8,847 nt of DNA from Rhodoferax sp. (GTDB taxonomy: Bacteria > Pseudomonadota > Gammaproteobacteria > Burkholderiales > Burkholderiaceae_C): contig JAJAZK010000530.1 of assembly GCA_026785765.1 (NCBI GenBank), positions 1 to 8,847 of the forward strand. Direction: 5' to 3'. Below the pieces are notes generated by a model, which saw nothing but the letters and a program-made list of their open reading frames with translations, had not been told where the DNA came from and searched no databases. Both the position numbers and the translations under genes were made by a program. Positions 1 to 5,616 of this stretch are shown here, piece after piece (the stretch's first letter is position 1; every line of letters begins with the position of its first letter).

Positions 1-89
1 GAAATGCGGATTTCGGTCTGCGCCAGGGCGGTGGGCAAAACACTGAGCGCCACCAGGGCGGTGGCGGCGGCGAGGATGAAGCGTCTCAT
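1..89 (-). CDS. Secreted periplasmic solute-binding protein, N-terminus only
   Basis: Only the first 29 codons lie in the window; the rest continues beyond position 1. They encode a clear signal peptide: a basic start (MRRF), a hydrophobic Ala/Leu/Val core, and a probable signal-peptidase site after a TALAQ-type segment near residues 20-24, followed by TEIRI. An AGGAG Shine-Dalgarno lies about 10 bases upstream (RC of 98-104). A mature protein beginning TEIRI after such a leader is typical of TRAP-type (DctP) or related periplasmic receptors, but too little is present to choose a family. It lies 74 bases downstream of the FAH-family gene on the same strand, so the two are probably co-transcribed, and it may import the substrate of that enzyme's pathway. 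Secretion is well supported; transporter role is inference. Confidence 0.6.
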   Translation of the reverse strand, partial: MRRFILAAATALVALSVLPTALAQTEIRI

Positions 90-163
90 GGGGTGAACTC
101 CTGCAGGGGTTTGGGTGCGATCACTCTGGAATGGCTGGATCGATGCGCCGTGGAAAAGCTGTG

Positions 164-1069
164 TCAGCGCGCGGGCTGGATGGTGACCGACAGGCGGCCG
201 ATGCCCTTGATCTCGGCGTCGACCTGGTCGCCCACCTTGAGGAAGGTCTGTTTGGGCGCGCCCACACCGGCTGGCGTACCGGTCAGCAAGACATCGCCCG
301 GGTCCAGGGTCATGATGCGCGAGGCAGTGGCGATCTGCTCCGCCACCGAGAAGATCATGTCGCTGGAGCGCCCGTCCTGCTTGAGCTCGCCGTTGACCCA
401 GAGCTTGAGACCCAGGTTCTGCGGGTCGGCGATCGCGCTGGCCGGCACCAGACGCGGGCCCAGCGGGCAACAGGTGTCGTTTGCCTTGCCAGCCACCCAG
501 TCGAGTTTGTAGAAAGTCTCCGGCGCACGGTTGTGGTCGCGGGCGGAAAAGTCGATGGCCACCGTATAAAACGCGACGTGCTCCAGTGCCGTTTCGACCG
601 GCACGTTGCGCGCGGTCTTGCCGATCACGACGGCCAGTTCGACCTCCCAGTCGAAGGCCTTGGTGCCGATGGGCATGTGCACGGTGGGCCCGGGCCCGAC
701 GACGGCGTTGCGGGGCGGCTTCATGAAGAAGAACAGGCGCTGGTCCTCCTTCCTGGCACCGGGCATGCCCATCTCGGCCAGATGGTCGAAGTAGTTGGCA
801 CCGGCACACAGAATCTTGCCCGGGTACAGCAAGGGGGCCAGCACCCGGACGTCTGCCGCCGCCAGACCGGTCGTCGCCTCGCATCGCGATGCCAACGCCT
901 GCAGCAGCGCCTGGTTGGTTTGCCAATCGCTGACCAGACCGGCCAGGTCAGGGGAGGCAAGGGCGCGCCCGGCAGCCCCAGCAAGCACCGCTATCGGGAA
1001 GAAGCGGCCTTCTCTCTCGATGCACGCAATGGGTTGGCCCAAGTGTTCTACGGTGGCAAGTGCAAACAT
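164..1069 (-). CDS. Fumarylacetoacetate hydrolase (FAH) family protein
   Basis: This encodes 301 residues when started at the ATG at 1069. The C-terminal two thirds are a FAH domain: an N-terminal CAGANYFDH motif (residues 88-96), FFMKP (114-118), the metal-binding DWEVELAVVIG (140-150, Glu142 and Glu144), a third ligand Asp173 in AIDFSARD, and GDVLLTGTPAGVG near the end. Family members are Mg/Mn enzymes that cleave, isomerise or decarboxylate acylpyruvates and diketo acids, often late in aromatic ring-cleavage pathways such as HpcE-type isomerase/decarboxylase. The exact substrate is not readable. An in-frame ATG at 1141 would add 24 residues, but it lies between the -35 and -10 of the best promoter and has no ribosome site, so 1069 is preferred. 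The gene is divergent from the GntR regulator, a common arrangement for a regulator and its target. Confidence 0.9.
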   Translation of the reverse strand: MFALATVEHLGQPIACIEREGRFFPIAVLAGAAGRALASPDLAGLVSDWQTNQALLQALASRCEATTGLAAADVRVLAPLLYPGKILCAGANYFDHLAEMGMPGARKEDQRLFFFMKPPRNAVVGPGPTVHMPIGTKAFDWEVELAVVIGKTARNVPVETALEHVAFYTVAIDFSARDHNRAPETFYKLDWVAGKANDTCCPLGPRLVPASAIADPQNLGLKLWVNGELKQDGRSSDMIFSVAEQIATASRIMTLDPGDVLLTGTPAGVGAPKQTFLKVGDQVDAEIKGIGRLSVTIQPAR

Positions 1070-1127
1070 GGCCAGGCTCTCGGTAAAGGGAATCAGTGGA
1101 TGGATACGCCGGGTGAATTTCGGGGTG

Positions 1128-1157
1128 ATTCTATTTTGCATAAATATTAATTGTCAA
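1128..1157 (-). promoter_or_regulatory. Candidate sigma70 promoter of the FAH-family gene
   Basis: On the minus strand a perfect -35 TTGACA (RC of 1152-1157) is followed after 18 bases by TAGAAT (RC of 1128-1133), a 5 of 6 match to the -10 consensus. Transcription would begin near 1121, leaving about a 50-base leader before the ATG at 1069. This placement excludes the upstream ATG at 1141 as the start. The surrounding DNA is markedly AT-rich compared with the flanking genes. This is read from sequence by eye and not tested. Confidence 0.6.
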
Positions 1158-1160
1158 CAT
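1151..1160. promoter_or_regulatory. Possible GntR/FCD operator overlapping the FAH -35 box
   Basis: The stretch TTGTCAACAT contains TGT-CA-ACA, a short inverted repeat with a GT-N2-AC core. FadR/FCD-type GntR regulators commonly bind palindromes built around GT-N(1-3)-AC. The site overlaps the -35 hexamer of the divergent FAH promoter (1152-1157), so binding there would block that promoter. Assignment to the adjacent regulator is inference from position; the palindrome is short and could be chance in AT-rich DNA. Confidence 0.35.
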
Positions 1161-1235
1161 AAATTATGTAGAAATGGATAAAGAACAAGGTTTTTTGTTT
1201 TACTATCGTGGCAAATACTGCTTCACTCCGAATCC

Positions 1236-1967
1236 ATGGAAATCTCGCCCACACCACGGACCGATACCGCCGCCAACGCGAGGACGCTGGCCAGCCAGGC
1301 GCAGGAGCTGCTTCGCAAGGACATCCTGAGCGGGCAACTCGCGCCGGGCCAGCGCCTGCGCACCAAGGAGCTGCAGGCGCGGTATGGGCTGGGACTGAGC
1401 CCGCTGCGTGAATCGCTCCAGCGCCTGTCGGCCGAGGGCATGGTCGTCAACGACGAGCAGCGCGGATTTGCCGTCGCCCCGGTGTCGGTGGCTGAACTGG
1501 AAGACTTGACGGTGGCCCGCACCGCACTCGAATCCATCATGTTGCCGATGGCCATCGCCAAGGGCACGGCGGACTGGGAGGCCGATATCGTGGCGGCATT
1601 TCACCGCTTGTCGCGCACGCCGCTGCCGCTCGATCCGGCGGCTCTGCAAGACGCCAGTTTGTGGGAGATGCGGCACCGCGCCTTTCACCAGGCCCTGGTC
1701 GCCGGGTGTGGTTCGCCCTGGTTGCTGCGGATGCATGCGCAGCTGGTGGACCAGTCCGAGCGGTATCGCAAGATCCGCATCCTGCACCACCAGGAGCGCA
1801 GCGCGCAGGTGCGCGATGTCAACGCCGAACACCAGGCTGTGATGGACGCGGTGTTGCGGCGCGACGCCCCGCAGGCCATCGATTTGATGCACCGCCACCT
1901 GGTGGCCACCAGCGAAGCCACTGCCAAACTGATGCAGGCCCCCAACCCGACGGAGAAAAAATCATGA
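1236..1967 (+). CDS. GntR-family transcriptional regulator, FCD subfamily
   Basis: The 243-residue protein has the two-part build of FadR/FCD regulators. The N-terminal winged helix-turn-helix spans about residues 20-82, with the ligand IRSG-type segment DILSGQLAPGQRL (29-41), the ELQARYG helix (45-51) and the recognition segment SPLRESLQRLSAEGMV (55-70). The all-helical FCD effector domain follows, with likely metal/ligand histidines in FHQAL (His151), EHQAV (His199) and HRHL (His219/His221). It resembles CsiR-like regulators in general form. The protein probably responds to a small organic acid and controls the divergent FAH gene and its own operon. The start has only a weak ribosome site, and no convincing promoter of its own is visible. 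Its stop overlaps the next start by 4 bases (ATGA), implying translational coupling. Confidence 0.9.
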   Translation: MEISPTPRTDTAANARTLASQAQELLRKDILSGQLAPGQRLRTKELQARYGLGLSPLRESLQRLSAEGMVVNDEQRGFAVAPVSVAELEDLTVARTALESIMLPMAIAKGTADWEADIVAAFHRLSRTPLPLDPAALQDASLWEMRHRAFHQALVAGCGSPWLLRMHAQLVDQSERYRKIRILHHQERSAQVRDVNAEHQAVMDAVLRRDAPQAIDLMHRHLVATSEATAKLMQAPNPTEKKS

Positions 1968-2281
1968 TTATTCGTTCCGCGATTCTGGAAGGCTCGGTGG
2001 CTGACGCCGACCGCAGCCAGTTCGACCAGCAGATGCGTGGGCCGGTGCTGGACGCCATCGCCACCTACCTGGGCATCCGCAGCGTGAAGTTGCGTCGCCT
2101 GGTACAGACGGATGCGGATACCCCACCGGTTTACATGGTGTTTGACCTGCATTTTGACGACATCGCCGCCATGGACGCCGCCTTGGCCAGCCCGACTCGG
2201 CAGGCGGTGCGTGCGCAGGTCGCGCAGTCCATGTCCAACTTCAAGGGCCGTATCTACCACCAGGTTTTCGAGCTGGGCTGA
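1964..2281 (+). CDS. EthD-like small dimeric alpha/beta-barrel protein
   Basis: A 105-residue protein starting at the ATG of an ATGA overlap with the regulator's stop, preceded by a good GGAG Shine-Dalgarno (1952-1955). The start MIIRSAILEGS, the mid segment VYMVFDLHFDDIAAMDAALASP and the C-terminal GRIYHQVFEL fit the ferredoxin-like dimeric barrel fold of the EthD family. In that family a short strand-helix-strand unit is often followed by a helix beginning with residues such as MDAAL. EthD proteins are small accessory or enzymatic proteins found beside oxidative catabolic genes; their chemistry is often unknown. Length is normal for the family. Coupling to the GntR gene and the epimerase-like gene suggests one three-gene operon. 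The family call rests on motif resemblance and was not searched. Confidence 0.65.
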   Translation: MIIRSAILEGSVADADRSQFDQQMRGPVLDAIATYLGIRSVKLRRLVQTDADTPPVYMVFDLHFDDIAAMDAALASPTRQAVRAQVAQSMSNFKGRIYHQVFELG

Positions 2282-2290
2282 AGTGCATCC

Positions 2291-3271
2291 ATGGCGACCC
2301 TGATCACCGGTGCCGGCCTGATTGGTTGCCACACGGCGGCTTTGCTGGCTGCCCGCCGTGACCCGGTCGTACTGCTGGATTTACACCCGGACCCGGCTCT
2401 GATCGGATCGATGGTGCCACTTGATCGCGTGACGCTGCAGGCGGGTGACGTGCGCGACCGCGGGGCCATGCTGGAACTGTTTCGCCAGCACCACATCAAG
2501 GCCGTCGTCCACACGGCCGCTGCGCTGAGCATGGCCATCCGCACGACGCCCACCCTGGCCGCAGACGTGAACTTTGGCGGCACCGTGAACCTTCTCGAAG
2601 CCGCGCGGCAGGTCGGCGCGCGGCGTTTCGTGCTCGCTTCGTCAACCACGCTGTATTACCCGATTTTCCACCGCCCACAGCTGGCGCCGGTGCCCGAGGA
2701 TTTTGCCTTTCACGCGGTCAGTGAACGACCGGCCAGTCTGTACGCGGCCAGCAAGATGGCAGCGGAGTTTTTTGCGCAGCACTACGCGGATCAGTTCGGG
2801 CTGTCGGTTGGTATCTTGCGGTATTCGGCCGTGCTGGGGCTCTGGCGTGGCCCCAACAATTCGGTGCCTGGGCGGCTGCTGGCCACCTTGCTGGGCCAGG
2901 GCGCGCGGGATGGCTTGGTGGCAATGCTCGACCCGCTGTTGCTGTGGTCCGGCGGTGACGACTTCATCGACGCTCGCGACGTGGCTGTCGCCAATGTGGC
3001 TGCCCTTGATGCGCCAGCCTTGCCAGGGCGGGTCTACACCATTGGCAGCGGCAAACTTGCGTTGTTCGAGGATTTTCTGGCCGCTGCGCGTGCTGCCCGA
3101 CCGGACCTGCGCTACACGGATGTGGCCTTGCCAGGCACCGGTTTTGCCGGATTCGCGCACCAACGGACGCAGCCGTTTGATGTGTCGCGTGCGCAATCAG
3201 AGTTGGGCTTCACGGCGCGGCACGATTTGGCATCTTCGTTTCTCGCCGCACGCCCATTCGCCGTGTCTTGA
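2291..3271 (+). CDS. NAD-dependent epimerase/dehydratase family protein (extended SDR)
   Basis: The 326-residue protein begins with a Rossmann nucleotide motif TGAGLIG (residues 6-12) and has an acidic Asp30 after strand 2, favouring NAD. Further extended-SDR marks are GDVRD (52-56), HTAA (74-77), the strand RFVLASSTTLY with the Ser/Thr of the active site (118-119), and the catalytic YAASK (Tyr151, Lys155). The dinucleotide loop is GxGxxG rather than the usual TGGxGFIG of extended SDRs, one residue shorter. Later segments (LRYSAVLG, DDFIDARDVA) match substrate-side blocks of the NAD-epimerase group. Members act on nucleotide sugars or on hydroxy/keto acids and lactones; this catabolic setting favours the latter, but that is inference. 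It starts 9 bases after the EthD-like gene and is the last gene of the GntR operon. The ribosome site is weak, so it probably relies on coupling. Confidence 0.85.
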   Translation: MATLITGAGLIGCHTAALLAARRDPVVLLDLHPDPALIGSMVPLDRVTLQAGDVRDRGAMLELFRQHHIKAVVHTAAALSMAIRTTPTLAADVNFGGTVNLLEAARQVGARRFVLASSTTLYYPIFHRPQLAPVPEDFAFHAVSERPASLYAASKMAAEFFAQHYADQFGLSVGILRYSAVLGLWRGPNNSVPGRLLATLLGQGARDGLVAMLDPLLLWSGGDDFIDARDVAVANVAALDAPALPGRVYTIGSGKLALFEDFLAAARAARPDLRYTDVALPGTGFAGFAHQRTQPFDVSRAQSELGFTARHDLASSFLAARPFAVS

Positions 3272-3635
3272 GTGCAGTGCGCGGCAACGCGATTTTTACA
3301 TTCGCGACCTGCTTGCATGGTCACGTGAAGCCGTTGGTTTGTGGCTTCGCGGCAAGTGCGGACCGGATCAGGAGAAACAGCATGGAAACATCAAGGAACG
3401 CGGGTTTTGTTCGTCACGTGGGGCAACGGAGTGCAAAGAATTTGTAGCGCTGCAGGCGGGGCGGCCCGCAGGCAATGTCACGCTGTACCGCCACGTCGTC
3501 GGGCCGCAGCTCCGGTGCCCGGCCCATGGCTTGACTTGGCGCGCGTCGTCGTCTGCAGCAGCGAACGGCATGGCGGGCTGGTGGTCCGGGTCGTCCCAGT
3601 CGCGCTCCACCAAACTGGCCCCGTCGGCCGTGGCG
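3272..3635. other. Gene-poor convergent spacer
   Basis: This 364-base stretch separates the 3' ends of the epimerase-like gene and the TctC-like gene. The long open frames across it have no recognisable protein signature and look like high-GC artefacts. A 6-bp stem GAAGCC/GGCTTC with a 10-base loop lies at 3327-3348 but is not followed by a T-run, so it is not a convincing terminator. One short ORF with a strong ribosome site is listed separately. The composition is like coding DNA, so this could be the worn remains of a gene; no parent could be identified. Confidence 0.5.
3382..3447 (+). CDS. Tiny ORF with strong Shine-Dalgarno, possibly a gene remnant
   Basis: An AGGAG (3370-3374) followed by AAACAGC leads to an ATG opening a 21-codon reading frame that begins METSRNAGFV and ends in TAG. 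The ribosome site is one of the best in the window, yet the product is not recognised and has no membrane or signal features. It could be the truncated 5' end of a lost gene or a chance ORF. A real small peptide is possible but unsupported beyond the ribosome site. Confidence 0.25.
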   Translation: METSRNAGFVRHVGQRSAKNL

Positions 3636-4613
3636 TCAATCGGCCTGGATGCCGAATTCCTTGATCACTTTGCCATACCGGCTGTTGTGCTCGGTATTGA
3701 CCTTGGCCAGCTCGGTCGGCTCTCCGCCGGCCGGGACCAGCGCCAGCAGCGTCATGCGCGCGCGCACATCGGGCATCCTGAGGATTTCATTGAAGTGGCC
3801 GTTGAGCGTGCGCTGGATGTCGGCCGGCAACCCCTTGGGCGCCATGAACCCTTGCCAGGCGCCTACATCGGCATCTTTGATGCCAGATTCGGCGAGCGTC
3901 GGAACGTTCGGCGCCAATGGTGAACGCTGCGGGTCGGCCACGCCCAGGTTGACCAGCTTGCCCGAGGCGATATGTTGCGCTACCGGCCCCAGGGTGGTGT
4001 ACATCATCGGGATATGCCCACCAATCAAGTCGACTACCGCCGGGCCGCTGCCACGGTAGGGCACCTGGGTGATCTGAACCCCGGCAGACTTGTTGAACAT
4101 CGCGCCCAGAATGTGCATCGGTGATCCGCTGCCCGGGCTGCCGTAGCTGGTGATCTTGCCGCCCTTGGCGGCGGCGACGAGGTCTTTCAAGCTGGTCACA
4201 CCACTGGCCGTGGTGGCAACCACAAACAGGGACTGCGTACCCGCGAGGATGATGGGCGTGAAGTCATTCAGCGGGTCATACATGGCTCCGGCACCGGTTT
4301 TCAGCACCAGCGGCGCGATCGAGAAAGTGTTCGGTGTGAACAGCAGCGTGTAGCCGTCGGCCGGGGCCTTCGCGACAAAGGAGTTACCTATGGTGCCACT
4401 GGCACCGGGCTTGTTTTCCACGATGACACTCTGGCCGACACGCGACGAGAGCTTTTCCGCGAACAGTCGGCCGAGGGCATCGGTGTCGCCGCCTGGCGGG
4501 AACGACACGATCACGGAGATTGCCTTGTTGGGATAGGCCTGCGCTGCAACGCCACCCGCTGCCACTGCACCAGTTGCTGCCAGAGCAGCCAGAAACATGC
4601 GACGAAACATCAT
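3636..4613 (-). CDS. Bug-family (TctC) tripartite tricarboxylate receptor protein
   Basis: This 325-residue periplasmic binding protein captures an organic acid and would deliver it to a TctAB-type permease. A signal peptide (MMFRRMF then an Ala-rich core) ends near AAQA-YP at residues 24-28. The mature start YPNKAISVIVSFPPGGDTD carries the typical Bug ligand loop FPPGG plus Asp, followed by VIVENKPGASGTIG and APADGYTLLF, both classic family blocks. Length is standard. The ATG at 4613 was chosen over the longer frame to 4766 because AAGGAG sits 6 bases before it and the signal peptide begins directly there; a second ATG follows at once at 4610. No TctA or TctB gene is in the window, so this is an orphan receptor here, as is common in Burkholderiales. 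It is divergent from the Rieske operon and may bind that pathway's substrate. Confidence 0.92.
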   Translation of the reverse strand: MMFRRMFLAALAATGAVAAGGVAAQAYPNKAISVIVSFPPGGDTDALGRLFAEKLSSRVGQSVIVENKPGASGTIGNSFVAKAPADGYTLLFTPNTFSIAPLVLKTGAGAMYDPLNDFTPIILAGTQSLFVVATTASGVTSLKDLVAAAKGGKITSYGSPGSGSPMHILGAMFNKSAGVQITQVPYRGSGPAVVDLIGGHIPMMYTTLGPVAQHIASGKLVNLGVADPQRSPLAPNVPTLAESGIKDADVGAWQGFMAPKGLPADIQRTLNGHFNEILRMPDVRARMTLLALVPAGGEPTELAKVNTEHNSRYGKVIKEFGIQAD

Positions 4614-4800
4614 GAAGTACTCCTTGAAAAACCGTTCGATGCCTGCTTGCCAGCCTTTCCGAAAAGATTGGTTTGCGCTTTTTGGCAGTCTACAGGCCGA
4701 TTGCGGCGCGCGCCAAGAGGGTAACTCCGCAGCAGGTGTTTCAGCAGCTAAACCGCCCGCTGCCACGCGCCCGCCTCGGGAAACGAGTGCGTCGACCGGG
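4614..4800. other. Upstream region of the TctC-like gene
   Basis: No gene is seen here apart from an in-frame extension of the receptor frame, which lacks a ribosome site. A weak minus-strand promoter candidate is TTGGCG (RC of 4711-4716), 18 bases, TAGACT (RC of 4687-4692). An imperfect inverted repeat, CCGAAAAG at 4659-4666 and CTTTTTGG at 4678-4685, lies between that promoter and the start codon; it could be an operator or chance. The receptor's ribosome site AAGGAG is at 4620-4625 on the minus strand. Confidence 0.3.
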
Positions 4801-4956
4801 CTATTGCGCTTCGTTGGCGCCGCGCAATTTGCCGAAAATCGCCAACAGGATCACCGCCGTGACGACCGATGCGATGAAGCTGGCGCCTTCACCCGCCTTG
4901 TATCAGCCATTGAACTGTCCGACAAAGTCGGCCGCCAGTGGCCCGGTAACGGATAC
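4801..4956 (-). pseudogene. Decayed C-terminal fragment of a GlsB/YeaQ/YmgE-like membrane protein
   Basis: Reading the minus strand in the frame ending at the TAG of 4801-4803 gives QVSVTGPLAADFVGQFNG, then a TGA stop (4903-4905), then YKAGEGASFIASVV and TAVILLAIFGKLRG up to ANEAQ. The GWYKAGEGASFI pattern followed by a hydrophobic VILL helix and a short basic tail is characteristic of the C-terminal half of GlsB/YeaQ/YmgE (transglycosylase-associated) stress proteins, tiny inner-membrane proteins of about 80-100 residues. The stop replaces the expected Trp of the WY pair (TGG to TGA). The N-terminal helices and a start codon are missing upstream, where the sequence turns into the promoter region of the Rieske operon. 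The fragment therefore looks dead. The upstream limit is approximate, and the family call is by eye. Confidence 0.6.
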
Positions 4957-4980
4957 CTGTGTAAAACAGTCCGCTGATGC

Positions 4981-5009
4981 TTGACCGAAGAGTCGCTTTT
5001 GCTGACAAT
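4981..5009 (+). promoter_or_regulatory. Candidate promoter of the Rieske-SDR operon
   Basis: TTGACC (4981-4986, 5 of 6 to consensus) is separated by 17 bases from GACAAT (5004-5009, 4 of 6). Transcription would start near 5016, exactly where the inverted repeat begins, giving a leader of roughly 60 bases before the ferredoxin ATG. The -10 match is modest, so other starts are possible. Confidence 0.4.
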
Positions 5010-5015
5010 GAGTCA

Positions 5016-5038
5016 TTAGTGAATCATCGTTTCACTAA
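5016..5038. promoter_or_regulatory. Inverted repeat, likely operator of the Rieske-SDR operon
   Basis: A perfect 8-7-8 inverted repeat, TTAGTGAA, 7 bases, TTCACTAA, lies 40 bases upstream of the ferredoxin ATG and just downstream of the candidate -10. It has no T-run and the spacer is AT-rich, so it reads as a protein-binding site rather than a terminator. IclR-family regulators bind palindromes of this size, and KdgR-type sites share a TGAA...TTCA pattern. The IclR gene at the operon's far end is the natural candidate. That pairing is inference. Confidence 0.55.
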
Positions 5039-5077
5039 AGTAACAGTTATGGATCATCTACGAAGGTAACAGACGAC

Positions 5078-5428
5078 ATGGACTCCGAAGATTTCAGCCC
5101 TGACTGGCACGAAGTAGCCGCGCGCGACCAGCTTGACCCCGATTTCCCGCTTGGCGTCGAGGTCCAGGGCCAACAGGTAGGCCTGTTCCTGCTCGAAGGA
5201 CAAGTACACGCACTCGACGACGTGTGTCCACATGCCTACGCCATGTTGTCGCAGGGTTTTCAGGAGAACGGCTTGATCGAATGCCCGCTGCACGCAGCGC
5301 GTTTCGAGATCGCCACCGGTAAATGCCTCAATGAGATTGGCCAACGCGACATCCGCTGTCTCCCGGTACGGGTCGTGGATGGCAAGGTGTCTGTGCGCAT
5401 TCCCATCCAACCGGTGGCGCCTGCATGA
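5078..5428 (+). CDS. Rieske [2Fe-2S] ferredoxin
   Basis: A 116-residue soluble Rieske protein with both cluster boxes intact: C50-P-H52 and C69-P-L-H72, separated by 16 residues as usual. The two Cys and two His bind the [2Fe-2S] cluster. The surrounding VHALDDVCPH and IECPLHAARFEIATG segments are typical of ferredoxin components of ring-hydroxylating dioxygenases or of NirD-like proteins; it lacks any catalytic oxygenase domain. It has no signal peptide and should be cytoplasmic, passing electrons from a reductase to an oxygenase. Neither reductase nor oxygenase is present in the window. It is the first gene of the operon, with AAGG 11 bases before the ATG. Its stop overlaps an ATG at 5425 (ATGA) that opens the repeat-encoded ORF. 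Confidence 0.93.
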   Translation: MDSEDFSPDWHEVAARDQLDPDFPLGVEVQGQQVGLFLLEGQVHALDDVCPHAYAMLSQGFQENGLIECPLHAARFEIATGKCLNEIGQRDIRCLPVRVVDGKVSVRIPIQPVAPA

Positions 5429-5612
5429 GCGCCGCCGGGCCGCTCCCAAGGCGCTCGCTACCGCAGCCGTCAGGCGAAGGTACTCCGGTGAGTGCCGCCG
5501 GGCCGCTCCCAAGGCGCTCGCTACCGCAGCCGTCAGGCGTAGGTACTCCAACAGGCGCCGCCGGGCCGCTCCCAAGGCGCTCGCACCGCAGCCGACAGGC
5601 GAAGGTACTCCA
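5425..5612 (+). repeat. Three tandem 63-bp repeats between ferredoxin and SDR genes
   Basis: Units lie at 5425-5487, 5488-5550 and 5551-5612 (63, 63 and 62 bases). All three share an identical core of about 38 bases starting GCCGCCGGGCCGCTCCCAAG. Each unit ends in a Shine-Dalgarno-like GAAGG or TAGG followed by TACTCC. That is followed by GTG after units 1 and 3, while the equivalent position after unit 2 is changed to ACA. Unit 3 lacks one T (between 5584 and 5585). The array fills the space between the ferredoxin stop and the SDR start exactly. I have an unverified impression that related units occur in intergenic spacers of Comamonadaceae. The array could act as a translational relay or a dispersed repeat that expanded by slippage. 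Confidence 0.9.
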
Positions 5613-5616
5613 GTGA
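5425..5616 (+). CDS. Repeat-encoded 63-codon ORF linking ferredoxin to SDR
   Basis: This frame starts at the ATG of the ATGA overlap with the ferredoxin stop and reads the tandem units as 21-residue repeats: MSAAGPLPRRSLPQPSGEG..., then VSAAGPLPRRS..., then TGAAGPLPRRS. After the missing T in unit 3 the frame shifts to HRSRQAKVLQ. It stops at TGA 5614-5616, overlapping the SDR start GTG (GTGA). The predicted peptide is Pro/Arg-rich and low in complexity, with no known domain. It may be translated only to carry ribosomes from the ferredoxin to the SDR, or may be untranslated. Its value as a protein is doubtful; the overlaps at both ends are exact. Confidence 0.3.
   Translation: MSAAGPLPRRSLPQPSGEGTPVSAAGPLPRRSLPQPSGVGTPTGAAGPLPRRSHRSRQAKVLQ

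Noticed and set aside
1070..1141. ATG at 1141 as the FAH start
   Set aside because: It falls between the -35 and -10 elements of the best promoter and has no Shine-Dalgarno.
131..1150. Plus-strand 339-residue open frame opposite the FAH gene
   Set aside because: It is the complement of a gene with complete FAH motifs, shows no recognisable domain and lacks a ribosome site.
3327..3348. Terminator for the GntR operon
   Set aside because: The GAAGCC/GGCTTC stem is only 6 bp with a 10-base loop and no following T-run.
3482..3540. Rieske-like CPAHG motif in the convergent spacer
   Set aside because: Only one of the two cluster boxes is present and no surrounding similarity is visible; a chance match in GC-rich sequence is more likely.
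2703..3923. Plus-strand 406-residue open frame
   Set aside because: It runs out of frame through the epimerase gene and antisense into the TctC gene, both of which have clear family motifs; its composition is typical of a high-GC shadow.
4614..4766. N-terminal extension of the TctC-like protein to 4766
   Set aside because: The extra 51 residues would bury the signal peptide internally, and the strong AAGGAG site belongs to the ATG at 4613.
5425..5612. CRISPR array
   Set aside because: The units are directly tandem with no unique spacers between them, so this is not a CRISPR array.
5331..5612. N-terminal extension of the SDR upstream of GTG 5613
   Set aside because: The extension reads the repeats in an Arg/Ala-rich frame, overlaps the ferredoxin gene and has no ribosome site; classical SDRs start near 5613.
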